From the NCBI GenBank assembly GCA_003117195.1, contig BDSI01000004.1, positions 1,421,290 to 1,485,289 on the forward strand: a stretch of DNA of 64,000 nucleotides, in the 5' to 3' direction. Shown one piece after another: positions 9,101-19,360 of the stretch; position 1 is the first letter of the stretch, and each line of letters begins with the position of its first letter. The translations under genes were made by a program, and so were the position numbers. This DNA comes from Eudorina sp. 2006-703-Eu-15 (taxonomy: Eukaryota; Chlorophyta; Chlorophyceae; Chlamydomonadales; Volvocaceae). Under the pieces are notes generated by a model. The model did no database searches, was not told where the DNA came from, and saw only the letters and a list, made by a program, of their open reading frames with translations.

Positions 9101-11758
9101 TCCCGCCCGCCCATGTCCTCTCCAGCCCTCCCCTGTCCTCTCCCGCCCTCCCCTGTCCTCTCCCGCCCGCCCATGTCCTCTCCCGCCCGCCCATGTCCTC
9201 TCCCGCCCGCCCCTGTCCTCTCCCGCCCCCCTGTCCTCTCCAGCCCTCCCCTATCCTCTCCCGCCCGCCCCTGTCCTCTCCCGCCCGCCCCTGTCCTCTC
9301 CAGCCCTCCCCTATCCTCTCCCGCCCGCCCCTGTCCTCTCCCGCCCGCCCCTGTCCTCTCCAGCCCTCCCCTGTCCTCAGCCGGCCTCACCCCCATACGG
9401 GGCATCAACGCGTCTGAGATGCGCCCGACCAGCACGTCGGGCGCCGCTGACGGCGGAGTGTCCTGCGGCCACAACAGTACGAAAGCAATGCTCTGTCGAC
9501 GAATGCCAGCGCAGGGCAAGCGAACAGCTCCTGGCCGTGGTGCCACTAACGCGGCGGCACGCCAGTCCGTGCACGCATGGGCGTCACCGACCCGGCCCAT
9601 GGCTCGGCCGCCCGTTGACAATCCCCCTCGCCCCGCCCTGCGTACACCGCTGCCTCCTGACCCGTCACCGCATGGCTCCCTGACTCACGACGACAAGTGC
9701 AAGCCCTAAGGGCCCTGCTTTGGGGCCAGTCTGGGCCTAAAGCCGGGGAGCGCGAGCTCGGGCCCGGCGCCCTGGGCACCGGCAGCTGCACGTACTCGGT
9801 GTTGCCCACCCTCACCGCCCGAGCCTGCACACCCCGAGCGAGGCGTGTCCGCGGTCTGCCGTTCCGGGTTCCGGGCTCTGGGTTTCAGGCCCCCTACCGG
9901 GTAATAGAGGCACTCACCTGTCTGAGCTGCTGCAGGCGGCCCAACACGTTGCAAACCATGCCGCCGTCCATGTCGCCGCCACATTCGCGGACCAACACCT
10001 GCCGTACAGTACGGGGCAGTACGGGACAGTACGGGAAGCACACTCACAGACGTCCCTGTACAGACGTCCAGGCGGGCGGGCTCAAATCACATCGGCATCG
10101 ATAGCCAGCGTTCAGTTTGCTAGTGCGGCGGTCCCCCAACGCCTGGGCTCGCTGCATGCCTGGGGCCCTGCCCACCTGCTTCCGGTTCTCCGGTGTGGGT
10201 TCTCTGGTTTGGCCACAGCAAAAGGTTGTCCGTACCCCGCCGCCGCACCCAACCCTTCCAATCCCGCTCATCATGCTATCCCCCACACGAAGGCACAATC
10301 GCCGGAGCGTCTGCCCCGCCCCACCCCACCTGCATGGCCCGCAGGTCCCTGCAGTCGTGGATCATGGACTTAAGCTCCAGCAGCGCCTGGTCCTCCTCGC
10401 TCCGGAACCTGCCCCGGCCGCCGCCGCCCCGCCGCCGGTGATCCTGGTGCCCCTGCAGTATGTCGGCGGCTACCCGTGCGTCGCGACCGCTGTCACGGAA
10501 GCGCTGACAGGGAAAAGAGGGGGGGTGCGCGATGCGGACGAGCAAGTGGACGATGCGGACGAGCAAGTGGACGATGCGGACGAGCAAGTGGACGATGCGG
10601 ACGAGCAAGTGGACGATGCGGACGCGCAAGTGGAGGATGCGGACGCGCAAGTGGAGGATGCGGACGCGCAAGTGGAGGATGCGGACGAGCAAGTGGAGGA
10701 TGCGGACGAGCAAGTGGAGGATGCGGACGAGCAAGTGGAGGATGCGGACGAGCTCGGCGATTCGAGTCCCCGTCTGACGCGTGGGTGACTACTGCCGCGA
10801 GGAGCTGGAGGATACCTGCGTCCAACGTTGTTCTTTCGTCGGGTAAATGGCCATGCCCGCGGGAACGCAAATCGCGTGCGGCTGAAGGAGCTGCTCTGGG
10901 AATCCCGGATACGGCAGGATACGGCAGGACGATAGCTTCCTCCAAGAGAGGGAGAGAGAGATTGTGTGCGTGGCGTTTTGCGGCGGGGGAAACCGCCCGG
11001 ACCAACCCTGAAACCACAGCGCTAGATTTGATGCATTTTTTCATTTCACATCCATGCACATGCGAGGACATCACCACGCAGCAGACAAACCAGTCCAGGC
11101 CCCTTGCCAGTACGGCAGCACCTGTCGTACACACCTGGAAGTTGTCGCGGTTGACTATGGGGGACTTGTTGTGGCGCGTCAGGTGCGAGTCGAACCTGCG
11201 GAAGCGGCCGTACATGTTACCAAGTATGACCAGTAGGAGTCCAACATCACCAGCACCATCATCATGCAACGTCAGCGCAACAATTTAACTTTCAAGAGAT
11301 TTAGCCACAGCTTGTGCTCCGGCAACGCGTAAAAGCCTGGCATCAGGTCCCAGCCATCCCGTAAGGCGGGACGCCTCTCGGCCTGCCCTCTCCACCCTAG
11401 CCCGTGGTGATCTCCTACACACGTCTCCTCCGCCTCACTTGTACAGTGCGGAAGGCGAGGTGCAGACGCCCCGTTGTTGTTGATGCTGATGCTGGAGGTA
11501 CTGGTAGGGCGACCCGTGCTGGTGAAGGGGCTGCCGGCGGAGGAGTAGGCCGGCAAGATGGTGCCGGACGCCGCCCCAGCGGATCCCCATTTCCCAGCCG
11601 CTTCGCGGCCCGCTGTCGCCCGCTGCGTCCCTGTCGCCCTCATGACCGCTGGTGCTGCAGCTGGGGCATTGCTGTTCGAGGACGGCGTCTTCCGCAGGAG
11701 AGGACGCGCGCGCGACAGACGAGGCCGTACGGCACGATTGCTGGCGGACTGCGCGCAC
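6177..11758 (-). CDS. OPR-like helical-repeat protein, probably organelle-targeted (5' end uncertain)
   Basis: Minus-strand exons, phase-consistent from the first donor onward: ~11758-11439, 11195-11135, 10503-10330, 9998-9918, 9462-9391, 8859-~8725, 8421-7945 and 7253-6177, giving about 800 aa. Exons 3-4 read IHDCRDLRAMQ-VLVRECGGDMD..VLGRLQQLRQ, the 'I..C..L..L..LV...G....L..L..L' pattern of helical pairs in Chlamydomonas octotricopeptide-repeat (OPR) proteins. Similar units recur later (PTTSLASLSHALGGLAN; ADATHLTVALAELHS; VVLALGLLGHRD). OPR proteins bind organellar transcripts and act in their maturation, stability or translation. The open N-terminus (VRAVRQQSCRTASSVARASS) is basic, Ala/Ser-rich and acid-free, like a transit peptide, but no ATG precedes it, so an upstream exon may exist. 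Exons 5 and 6 are the least certain. I see no C-terminal RAP domain. Introns carry two minisatellites. Confidence 0.55.
7254..7346 (-). repeat. Duplicated splice acceptor flanking repeat copy B
   Basis: A 19-bp direct repeat, CTGCCGGAGAGGGAGGCAG on the plus strand, occurs at 7254-7272 and 7328-7346. On the minus strand each copy is a pyrimidine tract ending CAG, a 3' splice site for the last exon of the OPR-like gene. The 55 bp between them contain most of short repeat copy B. Confidence 0.8.
7291..7332 (-). repeat. Short dispersed repeat 'GTCTACCAA', copy B
   Basis: Reads GGCAGCAGCGCAGTTTGAAT then ATGTCTACCAATTTCCTATA on the minus strand. It is inverted relative to copy A, and the two flank the final exon of the OPR-like gene. 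Confidence 0.75.
9036..9378 (+). repeat. Minisatellite, 19-20 bp unit, about 17 copies
   Basis: Tandem units of CTGTCCTCTCCCGCCCGCC with minor variants (CCAGCCCTC, CCATG). Pyrimidine on the plus strand, purine on the minus. It sits in an intron of the minus-strand OPR-like gene, between the exons at 9391-9462 and ~8725-8859. Long open frames across it are an artefact of the repeat. Confidence 0.95.
10531..10752 (+). repeat. Minisatellite, 21-bp unit, 10.5 copies
   Basis: Unit GATGCGGACGAGCAAGTGGA plus one base, in a regular 21-bp register from 10531 to the partial copy at 10741-10752. Middle copies have GCGCAAGTGGAG variants. The unit is a multiple of three and lacks stops, so several frames stay open (DADEQVD on plus). 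It lies in an intron of the minus-strand OPR-like gene, just upstream of the exon at 10330-10503. Confidence 0.95.
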
Positions 11759-12919
11759 GAGACTTGCTAGAGCTCCGCTAGCGGGACCAGCAGCCGCTTT
11801 GTGCCCTGAAGGTGCGGGAGATGCACGTATGGGTTACGATCTTGGGAGTGCCAAGGTGAAAGGCCAGCATCTTCAGTGGCGACTGGTGTCGATCAAGACC
11901 AGGTATTGGTGCTCGCAGCGCGAACGCTTTTTAGAACTTGGTAGGACTTTGTTTGAAAATGCATACAATGATCAGAAATCCCCCGACCGAACCCAGCCTA
12001 CCAGCTGCACATTCAAGTAGTAAGCTCTGCATGGTCCGCAACAAAAAGTTCCACAATAACTATAAACGCGGCAATGGTAGAGGTGTTGTAGATGATTGAT
12101 TGGCACGATGTTGCTTGCACAGCAGGCAGTACCGAGCCGCACTCTCGGCGCAGTGTATGCCTGTCTATCGTTTGCTGTTACAGCGATTCAATTTGTGACG
12201 CTTGACATAATGAAATATCAGCGTCACCGCTGTGTGTAAAGGATGAAAGCGGCGGATTTTTCGTTGCCGTTGCCGTGCAGATATGGCATATGACAAAGGC
12301 TGTCACACTCGCATGGTTCAGTCTCGGTGCATAGAACTGATCTTACAAATGCTGCTGCCTTACATAACCGTTTAACTGAATTCAATTCGCCGCCTCAAAC
12401 TTCTACGTGTGGTTGGTTCAGTTTACAGGCCAAAACCTGCCTAGGATTAACCTTAGCAATAGTGGTGACGCGAATTAGGATTTCGCCTCAGCTGAATATC
12501 GCGGGCAATTGTCCACTTGGAGGCTGTATGGCGATGGCCTACACAGCGCCATGGGCCCACGTGCCGGTCTGTCCCACCCATCGTTCAGCTCACAGGGTCC
12601 CTTGCAAGAACCCATCGACATGGCCAATAACGGCGTGGAAAGGTGTGCCGCGGCCATATGCCCATCCCCTCCGCCTGCCAGCACGCACACGGCCTGCCGT
12701 CGGCTTCCGTGGACACCGTCACACCGGGGTCCTAACGCATACATACATTCCAGTCTGCTGTCAATCTTCAATGTACTAACCCTTCATCGTGCACGCATGG
12801 AAAGATGGACCCAAGGAAATGTGCAGGCCGGTCGTACGGCGCGACCCAACTGCAAACTTAAAACATTCCGGTACGTCACTCGGCCACTCGGTCCTTATCA
12901 GTGCCCATGCCCCTTGTCG
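11759..12919. other. Intergenic between divergent OPR-like and TsaD genes
   Basis: About 1.1 kb between two divergently transcribed genes; it should hold both promoters and perhaps a first exon of either. The TsaD frame is open upstream of 12920 as far as 12509, so its start could lie further 5'. No specific promoter element is convincing. Confidence 0.4.
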
Positions 12920-15900
12920 ATGTGCATGCCCGCAGAAACATCCAGTCCAACAGCGGTCTTCCCGTCGCATTGCCGCGCCGCAGTCCCAGCCCTCCAGACG
13001 CCGCAAACCAGCTGCCTCATCCCGCGCGCCAGCGACACCTCCACCGCCTCCACCTCCACCTCCGCCGCCGCCGCAGCCCCCGCGGCCGTCGGCGGCCGCG
13101 GCCCGCCGGCGGCTGTCGTGCTGGGCATTGAGAGCAGCTGTGACGACACGGGGGTGGCGGTTGTGACCTCCGAGGGGAGGGTCCTTGGGGAGGCCATCGC
13201 CACGCAGGCGGATGTGCACGCGCAGTGGGGTGAGTGCCGAGCGGCTAGGTAGGGGCTGGATGGGCTGGGCGGGGCTGGGTGGGGCTGGGTGAATGCCGGG
13301 CGGCTAGGTAGGGGCTGGCTGGGGCTGGGAGGGGCTGGGCGGGGCTGGATGGGGCGGGATGGGGCTGGATGGGGCTATAGGGTGGGAGGTTCTTCTCTGC
13401 TGCACCGGGTCTGATATGTGACCTGGTTTGCCGCGTGTCCAACAGCCACCTATCCACCTATCCACAGACCTCCCATGCACAGAGCCGACCAGCTACCCGC
13501 CTTAGTGTGTCTCAGTGTCACGGTACCAACGGCCGTGACGCACCGAACCCACCGGACCTCGCCGCAGGCGGCGTGGTTCCCAACCTGGCTCGGGACGCCC
13601 ACGCGGCCGCCATCGACCGGACCGTGGACAGCGCGCTGGCGGCGGCGGGACTCGAACCCGGGCAGCTGAGCGCGGTCGCGGTCACCGTGGGGCCCGGGTT
13701 GGGGCTGTGCTTGCGGGTGAGTCCCCTTTTTCGCCACTTGTCCTCGTCCTGGGCTTGTTTTTGTCTGGGTAACCCCCAATGCCCATTCGTCCTCAGCTCC
13801 TCACTGCATATTCGCAATTACGTCATCACGACTCCTAAGGCTCTTGGTGCGTACTTGAATGAATGAGTTCATGAATTCACTATCGAAAGGTTATTGTCGG
13901 AAGGATGTTGCAGTAGTGGTGGGCCACCAGGTGCTGTCACGGGGTCGCGGGAGTTTGTTTGCCTTAGATCCAGCAGCTGGGCAGGCTCTTGCCGACTTTG
14001 CCTCTTGTGAACGTGTCGTACATGATCCCGTGGGCCCTGCGTGGCGCGCGACGCGGCCAAATCACCAGGTCGGAGCCGCCAAGGCACGACAGCTGGCGCG
14101 ACAGTATGGCATCCCACTCGTTTCCGTGCACCACATGGAGGCGCACGCGTTGGTGGCGCGGCTCCCGATGGCAGCTGCGGCGGCGGCGCCGCCGGCGGTG
14201 CGCATGGCGACGACGACGACGACGACCGCCGCGGCGTCAGGGACCCAAGGGTCAGGGACCCAGGGGTCAGCCGCTTCTGGCGAGCCACTTGAGCTTCGCA
14301 TTGAGTCTGAGGAAGCGCTCCAGCAGCTGCCACGGACGCACCACCATGCGCAGGCGCCCGCGCACGAGCTTTTGGCTTCCACGAGCAGCAGTTGTACGGC
14401 GGTACCGAAGGCGGCGGAGGCTGCCGCCGACGTCATCGACGAGGATGCGGTTCTGGCTGACGTCACGGCCGCCGCTGCCGTACCCTTTCCCTTCCTATGC
14501 CTGCTGGTCTCCGGCGGCCACAACCTGCTCGTCCTGGTGCGCGGCATCGGGAAGTACGTACAGCTCGGTACGACAGTGGACGACGCTCTAGGTAAGCACG
14601 CGGGCCATGGGATTCGCTGATGCTGCTGGCCTTGATTTTGTGCCGTGGCCTGGGGACAACACTACGCTGCGGACTGGCCTGCCACTGTGATGGCATGCCT
14701 GTCTGTTTGTGTGTGCGCTGACTTGCGCCTGAATTTATGCCGTACCGTGTGCCGTACCGTGTGCCGTACTGCAGGCGAGGCGTACGACAAGGTCGCCCGG
14801 CTCCTGAACCTGGAGCTGCGGCCCCACGGCGGCGCGGCGCTGGAGGCCCTGGCCCGGGAGGGCGACCCACGGGCCTTCAGGTGGGTTCCGGAGCGGAGCC
14901 CGTTGATCGAGTCAATCGTCTTGCAACCTGGTCAACCAAGTCACCATATGCCATTCACACGGCGATTCATTGTACGGTGACCGTTTTCCTTCTACCGCAC
15001 AACAGTCGCTCCAAAGCTCCGCAACGCCGCCGCGGCGGGGCCACCCCCAACCCCCGCGCCTGTCCGAATGGGCCTGATGTTGCCGTACACCCACACCAGG
15101 TTCGTGATCCCCATGCGCAAACACGCCACGTGCGACTTCTCCTTCGCGGGACTCAAGACGAACACGCGCCTCGCCATCGAGCAGCATCTCGCGCCCCAGC
15201 GGACCGAGGCCATGACGCCCGAGCAGATCCGACAGGTGGTCAACGGAGTCCGCGGGGCGGCCGGGTGGGATCGAGGGGCGGGATCGAGGGGCATGAGGTG
15301 GCATGTGGGCGTGGGTGGGGGGCATATGGGCGCAGTATAGGGGTCCCGCAGGCCGATCACACGGCGAACAGACCGACGGGGTACTCGATTCGGGGGCGAT
15401 GGACGTGCCGATGGGGTGATGGATGATGGTGCGGCGGGGCGGCTCGTTGGAGTTGCCAATTTGCTCCCCCCCGGGCGAGGGCTACCCTGCCTGCGTAGTG
15501 CGTACCCTGCCTGCGTACCCTACCCTGCCTGCGTACCCTGCCTGCTCTAACAGGATGTTCCAGCGTACCCTCTACGTAGCTGCGGGGTAACAGGCAGGGC
15601 GTCGTGGGCTGTTGCCTGAAGCCCGCGGGGCCGCGATCCGCTGGGCTGCTCTGTCCCGCTTTCGAGCTGCCTCACGACTGAACCTGCCGGGGGTGATCCT
15701 CCCACCCCCCCCGTGGTCCTGTCGGCTGCGGCTGTCGCTGTCGCTGCGGCTGTGGCTGCTGGTGCTGGCAGGTCAAGGCCGACATCGCGGCGTCGTTCCA
15801 GTGCGTGGCGGTGACCCACCTCACCGAGAAGACCCGCCGGGGGGTGGCCTGGGCTCGGGAGCTGGTTCCGGAGCTCAGGCACCTCGTGGTGGCGGGCGGG

Positions 15901-16495
15901 GTGGCGTGCAACCTGCTGGTCAGAGGGAGGCTGCAGCAGCTGGCGGGTGAGCGGCGGGGAGGAGGGGGCCGCCCTGGGGGGCTTTGACCTTGCAAGAAGT
16001 ACAACAGCGTCGTAGGATCCCGCATTAATCAGAACAGGGAAGTTACAGGTACCCTATTCGGCGACTGCACAACGATACGGAGATGACTGGAAGAAGGGCT
16101 GCGGCGTGCTCCCGCCGAGTAGACACTCACCTTTCGCTTATTATCTTTCACTTCTCGCTGAACACACTCATGCACACACTCGCCCTTGCTTACCACCCTC
16201 CGCCCCACTGGGACGGCCCCTCGCAGAAGACGAGGGGCTGGAGCTGGTGCTCCCTCCGCCCCGCTGGTGTACGGACAACGGCGTCATGGTCGCCTGGGCG
16301 GGCATCGAGCGGCTGGCGCGCGGCTGGGCGGAGCCGCCGCCCCCGCCGCCGCCGCCGCCGCCTCCGTCAGTCGGTGCATCCGCGTCTCAGCACGGCAGCG
16401 AAGTGCCCCACATCACAGCCGGGTCAAGGGAGGAGGCAACACGAGATCCCGCGCAGCCAGCCGCGTCGGCCGGAGGAGTCCTCGACGCGGCTGCG

Positions 16496-16526
<31 letters not shown>

Positions 16527-16834
16527 CGGGCCCGAAGGCGGAGGAGGAGTGGATCGATCTGAAACCTCGGTGGCCGCTGACGTCCGAGGTGCATCCCCGC
16601 AGCGCGGCCGCGCAGGCGGAGCAGCGGCGCTCCGTCAAGCGCGTGCGGCTGCACACGCCGCTCAGCGACCTGTTGCCGCCCTCCGAGGCCGCCTCCGCCA
16701 CCACCGCGGGGGCCAGGGCCGGGGCGGAGACCGGGGAGAACGCGGAGGCAGGCAGACCCCAACAGTCCACCGCTGGTGCCCAGCAGCCGGGCGTCTCTGC
16801 CGCGTTGAACGGGTCGGGAGGTGCCGGGGGTTGA
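12920..16834 (+). CDS. TSAD: tRNA N6-adenosine threonylcarbamoyltransferase, organellar TsaD/Qri7 type
   Basis: Makes the t6A37 modification of ANN-decoding tRNAs by transferring the threonylcarbamoyl group from threonylcarbamoyl-AMP. Exons: 12920-13229, 13568-13716, 14069-14591, 14775-14880, 15100-15235, 15772-15946, 16227-16834; total 668 aa, all phases agree. Visible motifs: [17 protein letters not shown] (ASKHA fold), [24 protein letters not shown], metal-binding [56 protein letters not shown] and [19 protein letters not shown] rather than the Kae1-type sequence puts it in the bacterial/Qri7 branch, so mitochondria and/or plastids; a Ser/Thr/Ala-rich stretch of about 70 residues precedes the domain. 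Odd: an Ala/Thr/Glu-rich insert of about 100 residues after [12 protein letters not shown] (14160-14470) and a low-complexity tail of about 170 residues. The start is uncertain; the frame is open upstream. Confidence 0.9.
13241..13380 (+). repeat. G-rich intronic minisatellite
   Basis: Irregular tandem copies of GGGGCTGGGTG/GGGGCTGGATG and a longer unit containing GGCTAGGTAGGGGCTGG, in intron 1 of TsaD. Strong strand asymmetry (G-rich on the coding strand). Confidence 0.85.
15482..15545 (+). repeat. Short tandem repeat TACCCTGCCTGCG
   Basis: Four to five near copies of TACCCTGCCTGCG in TsaD intron 5, between exons 15100-15235 and 15772-15946. Confidence 0.85.
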
Positions 16835-17020
16835 GGGGGCAGGCGCAGGGGTGCGCGGCAGTGCGGCGGCAGCGGCGGCGGCGGCGTCCTTGGTGGCGAC
16901 CTAGAGGATTTAAGGCGGCTAACGGTGGCAAGCCGGGAACCAGACAATCAACGAACTGGGTCTGGTTTCTGGTGTGGCTGGGAGGAGCTGTCTAAGTGAG
17001 GAGGTGGGGTTTCGGGTGTC

Positions 17021-17760
17021 TGTTGTGACCTGAGAATGGTCAAACCCTCATTGTAATCGGAATGATTACTAATTGTGTCCTGGATGGATACTAATCGGCT
17101 GATCCAAGTAAAATGCCTCGCGCTAGGCAATACTAAGCAACTGACAGGTTGTCGGTTTTCACAAGTGTGACAGCCGCGGATTCCAACGGTCGCGTCGATC
17201 GGCCTGTCCTATCAAGGAAGGTTAACTGAAGTCCCGCAGGGCTACGATCAACGGTTACCGATCGTATATAATTCGGTGCGGCTGTCTAGTAGTCAGAGCA
17301 GTCTAGCGCAGCTAGTCTTGCTAGTGTCGTGGTCATACCCACTCCGCGCCTTTACCTGGTAACAGGATTATATTTCCGCTGCTATTTCTCGCTAATTACT
17401 GTGAGTTCTGCGGAGCTCACTACAAAATCTGGTATCGAGACCGAGGAGTCCCCGGATCGAACCGCGATGGCAACCCGAGTCGGGTTCGTGCCTGTGGTCG
17501 TGAGCGATTCATGTGCGAGTTGCCGTGTGTTGCCCTACAGGCGGGTGTCAGTGGTGCGAATGGCAGGTGATCATTCGGCTGAACCTGGTTCGATACTCGA
17601 CGCGGACGTCGAGCCCTGAAGGGGGGGATAAATGTAGTGGTCCTGGAGTGATCCGAGATCGGTAGCATCAGCTTGCAAGCGTCTTTGGTTAAGACGGGTC
17701 ACAACAAATTAGTAATCATTCCGATTACAATGAGGGTTTGACCATACTCAGGTCACAACA
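17021..17760. mobile_element. 740-bp element with about 54-bp terminal inverted repeats and a 5-bp target duplication
   Basis: The left end TGTTGTGACCTGAGAATGGT and right end ACCATACTCAGGTCACAACA are inverted copies. The identity runs inward through CAAACCCTCATTGTAATCGG and AATGATTACTAATT, about 54 bp with one mismatch. GTGTC flanks both sides (17016-17020, 17761-17765), a clean 5-bp target duplication. The interior has no convincing protein. It could be a non-autonomous DNA transposon, or a solo LTR (TG..CA ends, 5-bp duplication, internal TATATAATT at about 17264), although such long inverted ends are unusual for an LTR. It lies between TsaD and the thioredoxin exons. Confidence 0.85.
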
Positions 17761-18213
17761 GTGTCGGCTGCCGTAAACTGCCGTATCTTAACCAGACGCA
17801 AGCGAACCGGGATGAGCTCGGGGGAATGCCCACGCGAGACTGTCTCTTGTGTCGTACTATCCGTACACAGAGACAGAGGCGCGCCTGTAACCCATGTCCT
17901 GAGAAACCTCGTTCCGGCTGACGGCGTGACGGTCGTGTAGCCGGGTCCAGGTCCGAGCCTGTTCAGGTGCGGGTCCAGATATAGGAATCCCGGCGGGACC
18001 CTGCTCCTGAGCGCAGATTTTAATGAAGCATGGGTACACATGATTGTGCGTTCCTGAGCGGAAATCTGCCGTACACTTGGTCCCACGGTTCTGAAGTCAT
18101 AATCTCTGAAGGCTCGTAAATACGTGACTCCTCGTTGAATCTGATATACATTCAAATGTTATATTATCGATGTCATTTCAATCTTCCCAGTCTCCAAACT
18201 TGATATTCTTCAG
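17761..18213. other. Gap upstream of the thioredoxin exons
   Basis: I searched all plus frames here for the missing N-terminal part of the thioredoxin gene (membrane anchor and first beta strand) and found none. No other gene is supported. Confidence 0.4.
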
Positions 18214-19360
18214 CTCAAAAATATGTCCTTTGTGCCAGCGCCTGAACGGTGACCTCGAAAAGGTTAGTAAAATGAAACGATTGCTGTATTATATTTATTA
18301 GGATCTGGATGAACTCTCAACTGGTTGCCTTCGTGGGCTCAGTTCAGGCGGGCTGGTCAGAACGTTGAAGTTCTGCAAGTGGACGCCAGCGAGGAAAGCA
18401 AATGGGCTCCGGAGGTACGGGGCCTATGTAATGCTGACACAAAGATGGGTTTTGTAGGGGTTGGGGATCCGGTGGGTATGTGTCTTTACAGGCCAACTAA
18501 GGTCCGAACGCAGGTCTGGAATGCGCGCACACAGAACGCAAAGTTCCAAAGCTGGAATAGCCTTCCCACAGGACCTGAAAACGCTGCCGGAGACGACCTA
18601 GGACGAGCGGTCTGCCTTGCCGCTCGATGTCCGGGTCGCCAGCAGCTTCACCCGCTCGTCGGTTGCGTGCGACACTCCAGGGTCTTGAAAGCCGCAATCA
18701 CACATGTCCTTGCGCCCCGAACCCCGCGCTTTCATACCCCCGCCACTGCGCCTGAGGACTGCAGCTCCTCCACTACAAAATTGCCGCCGTGCCGGCTTTC
18801 GTCCTACTTGACAAGCAAGGTCAGTCACGCGCGCGATGCTAATAGGACGAATGGGTGCTGTGGCCAGGCGCCTGTGCTTGGCTTGAAGCGTGTTCTGATG
18901 GAGTGCGGATATGAGCTCCCCCGCTGGGCTGTGTTTGTCAGAGCTGTTTTCATTTTGTATCCACTCGAGCTGCGAGGTGCCACCTGTCAAGAGGTGGCGC
19001 GGCGCAGGGCGGGGCGGGGCGCAGTTCGTGGTGCTCCTTCGCCCCACCTTGTTGCGCTGCCGCGCGTCGACTTCAAGTTGCCCTGTTGAGGGGCTCAGCC
19101 CTCCTCCTTATCACACCCGGCAGCGGGGTACGTCCTGCTCCGAGGACCTGTCTTGCTGCCCTGCTTGTACCACGTTGGGCGGCGGGCTGTTCGCCTGGGG
19201 GTGGCACGCTCACGCGCCTCTTCGTTGGAAGTCATCGGAAACATGTGCTTGTGCCTGCTCATCTGCAGGCAATGCGGTTGCGTCGACGACACGACCTCAG
19301 TCGTACGAGCAGATGCGGGGCGTGTTGGGCGCCTTCGTCACCCGCGCGACCCAGCAGTGA
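18214..19360 (+). CDS. TxlA/HCF164-like thioredoxin, 5' exons missing (partial or broken gene)
   Basis: Four phase-linked exons: 18214-18262, 18361-18414, 18765-18819 and 19269-19360, ending in TGA, encode 82 residues. They read ICPLCQRLNGDLEK (redox CxxC), NVEVLQVDASEESKWAPE, LLHYKIAAVPAFVLLDKQG (with the cis-Pro of VPAF) and a C-terminal helix GVLGAFVTRATQQ. The 'VD....KW' spacing followed by 'Y.I..VP.FV.LD..G' is characteristic of TxlA and HCF164, membrane-anchored thioredoxins facing the thylakoid lumen that pass reductant to cytochrome b6f assembly. The usual N-terminal anchor and the FYA.WC strand before CxxC are not visible upstream. A 740-bp transposable element lies 450 bp upstream. 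Either the first exons are far away or unrecognised, or this is a truncated copy. TGTAA at 19542 could be an algal poly(A) signal. Confidence 0.6.

Noticed and set aside
8984..9709. Proline/serine-rich frames across 9.0-9.4 kb
   Set aside because: Produced by the CCTCTCCCGCC minisatellite in an intron.
10117..10788. Plus-strand frame with DADEQVD repeats
   Set aside because: The frame is open because a stop-free 21-bp minisatellite runs through it; the flanking parts have no recognisable motif and an OPR-like exon lies on the opposite strand.
13645..13665. tRNA B-box-like sequence, minus strand (CCCGGGTTCGAGTCCCGC)
   Set aside because: It is inside the well-supported second exon of TsaD and no cloverleaf can be built around it.
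17329..17619. 96-aa frame inside the 740-bp element
   Set aside because: No similarity I recognise to transposase, gag or pol, and codon usage is unlike the genes; not called.
18325..19089. Single-exon 254-aa plus-strand protein
   Set aside because: Only about 18 residues at its start are real coding sequence; the thioredoxin exons leave this frame at a donor (18415) and rejoin in others, giving a coherent conserved protein.
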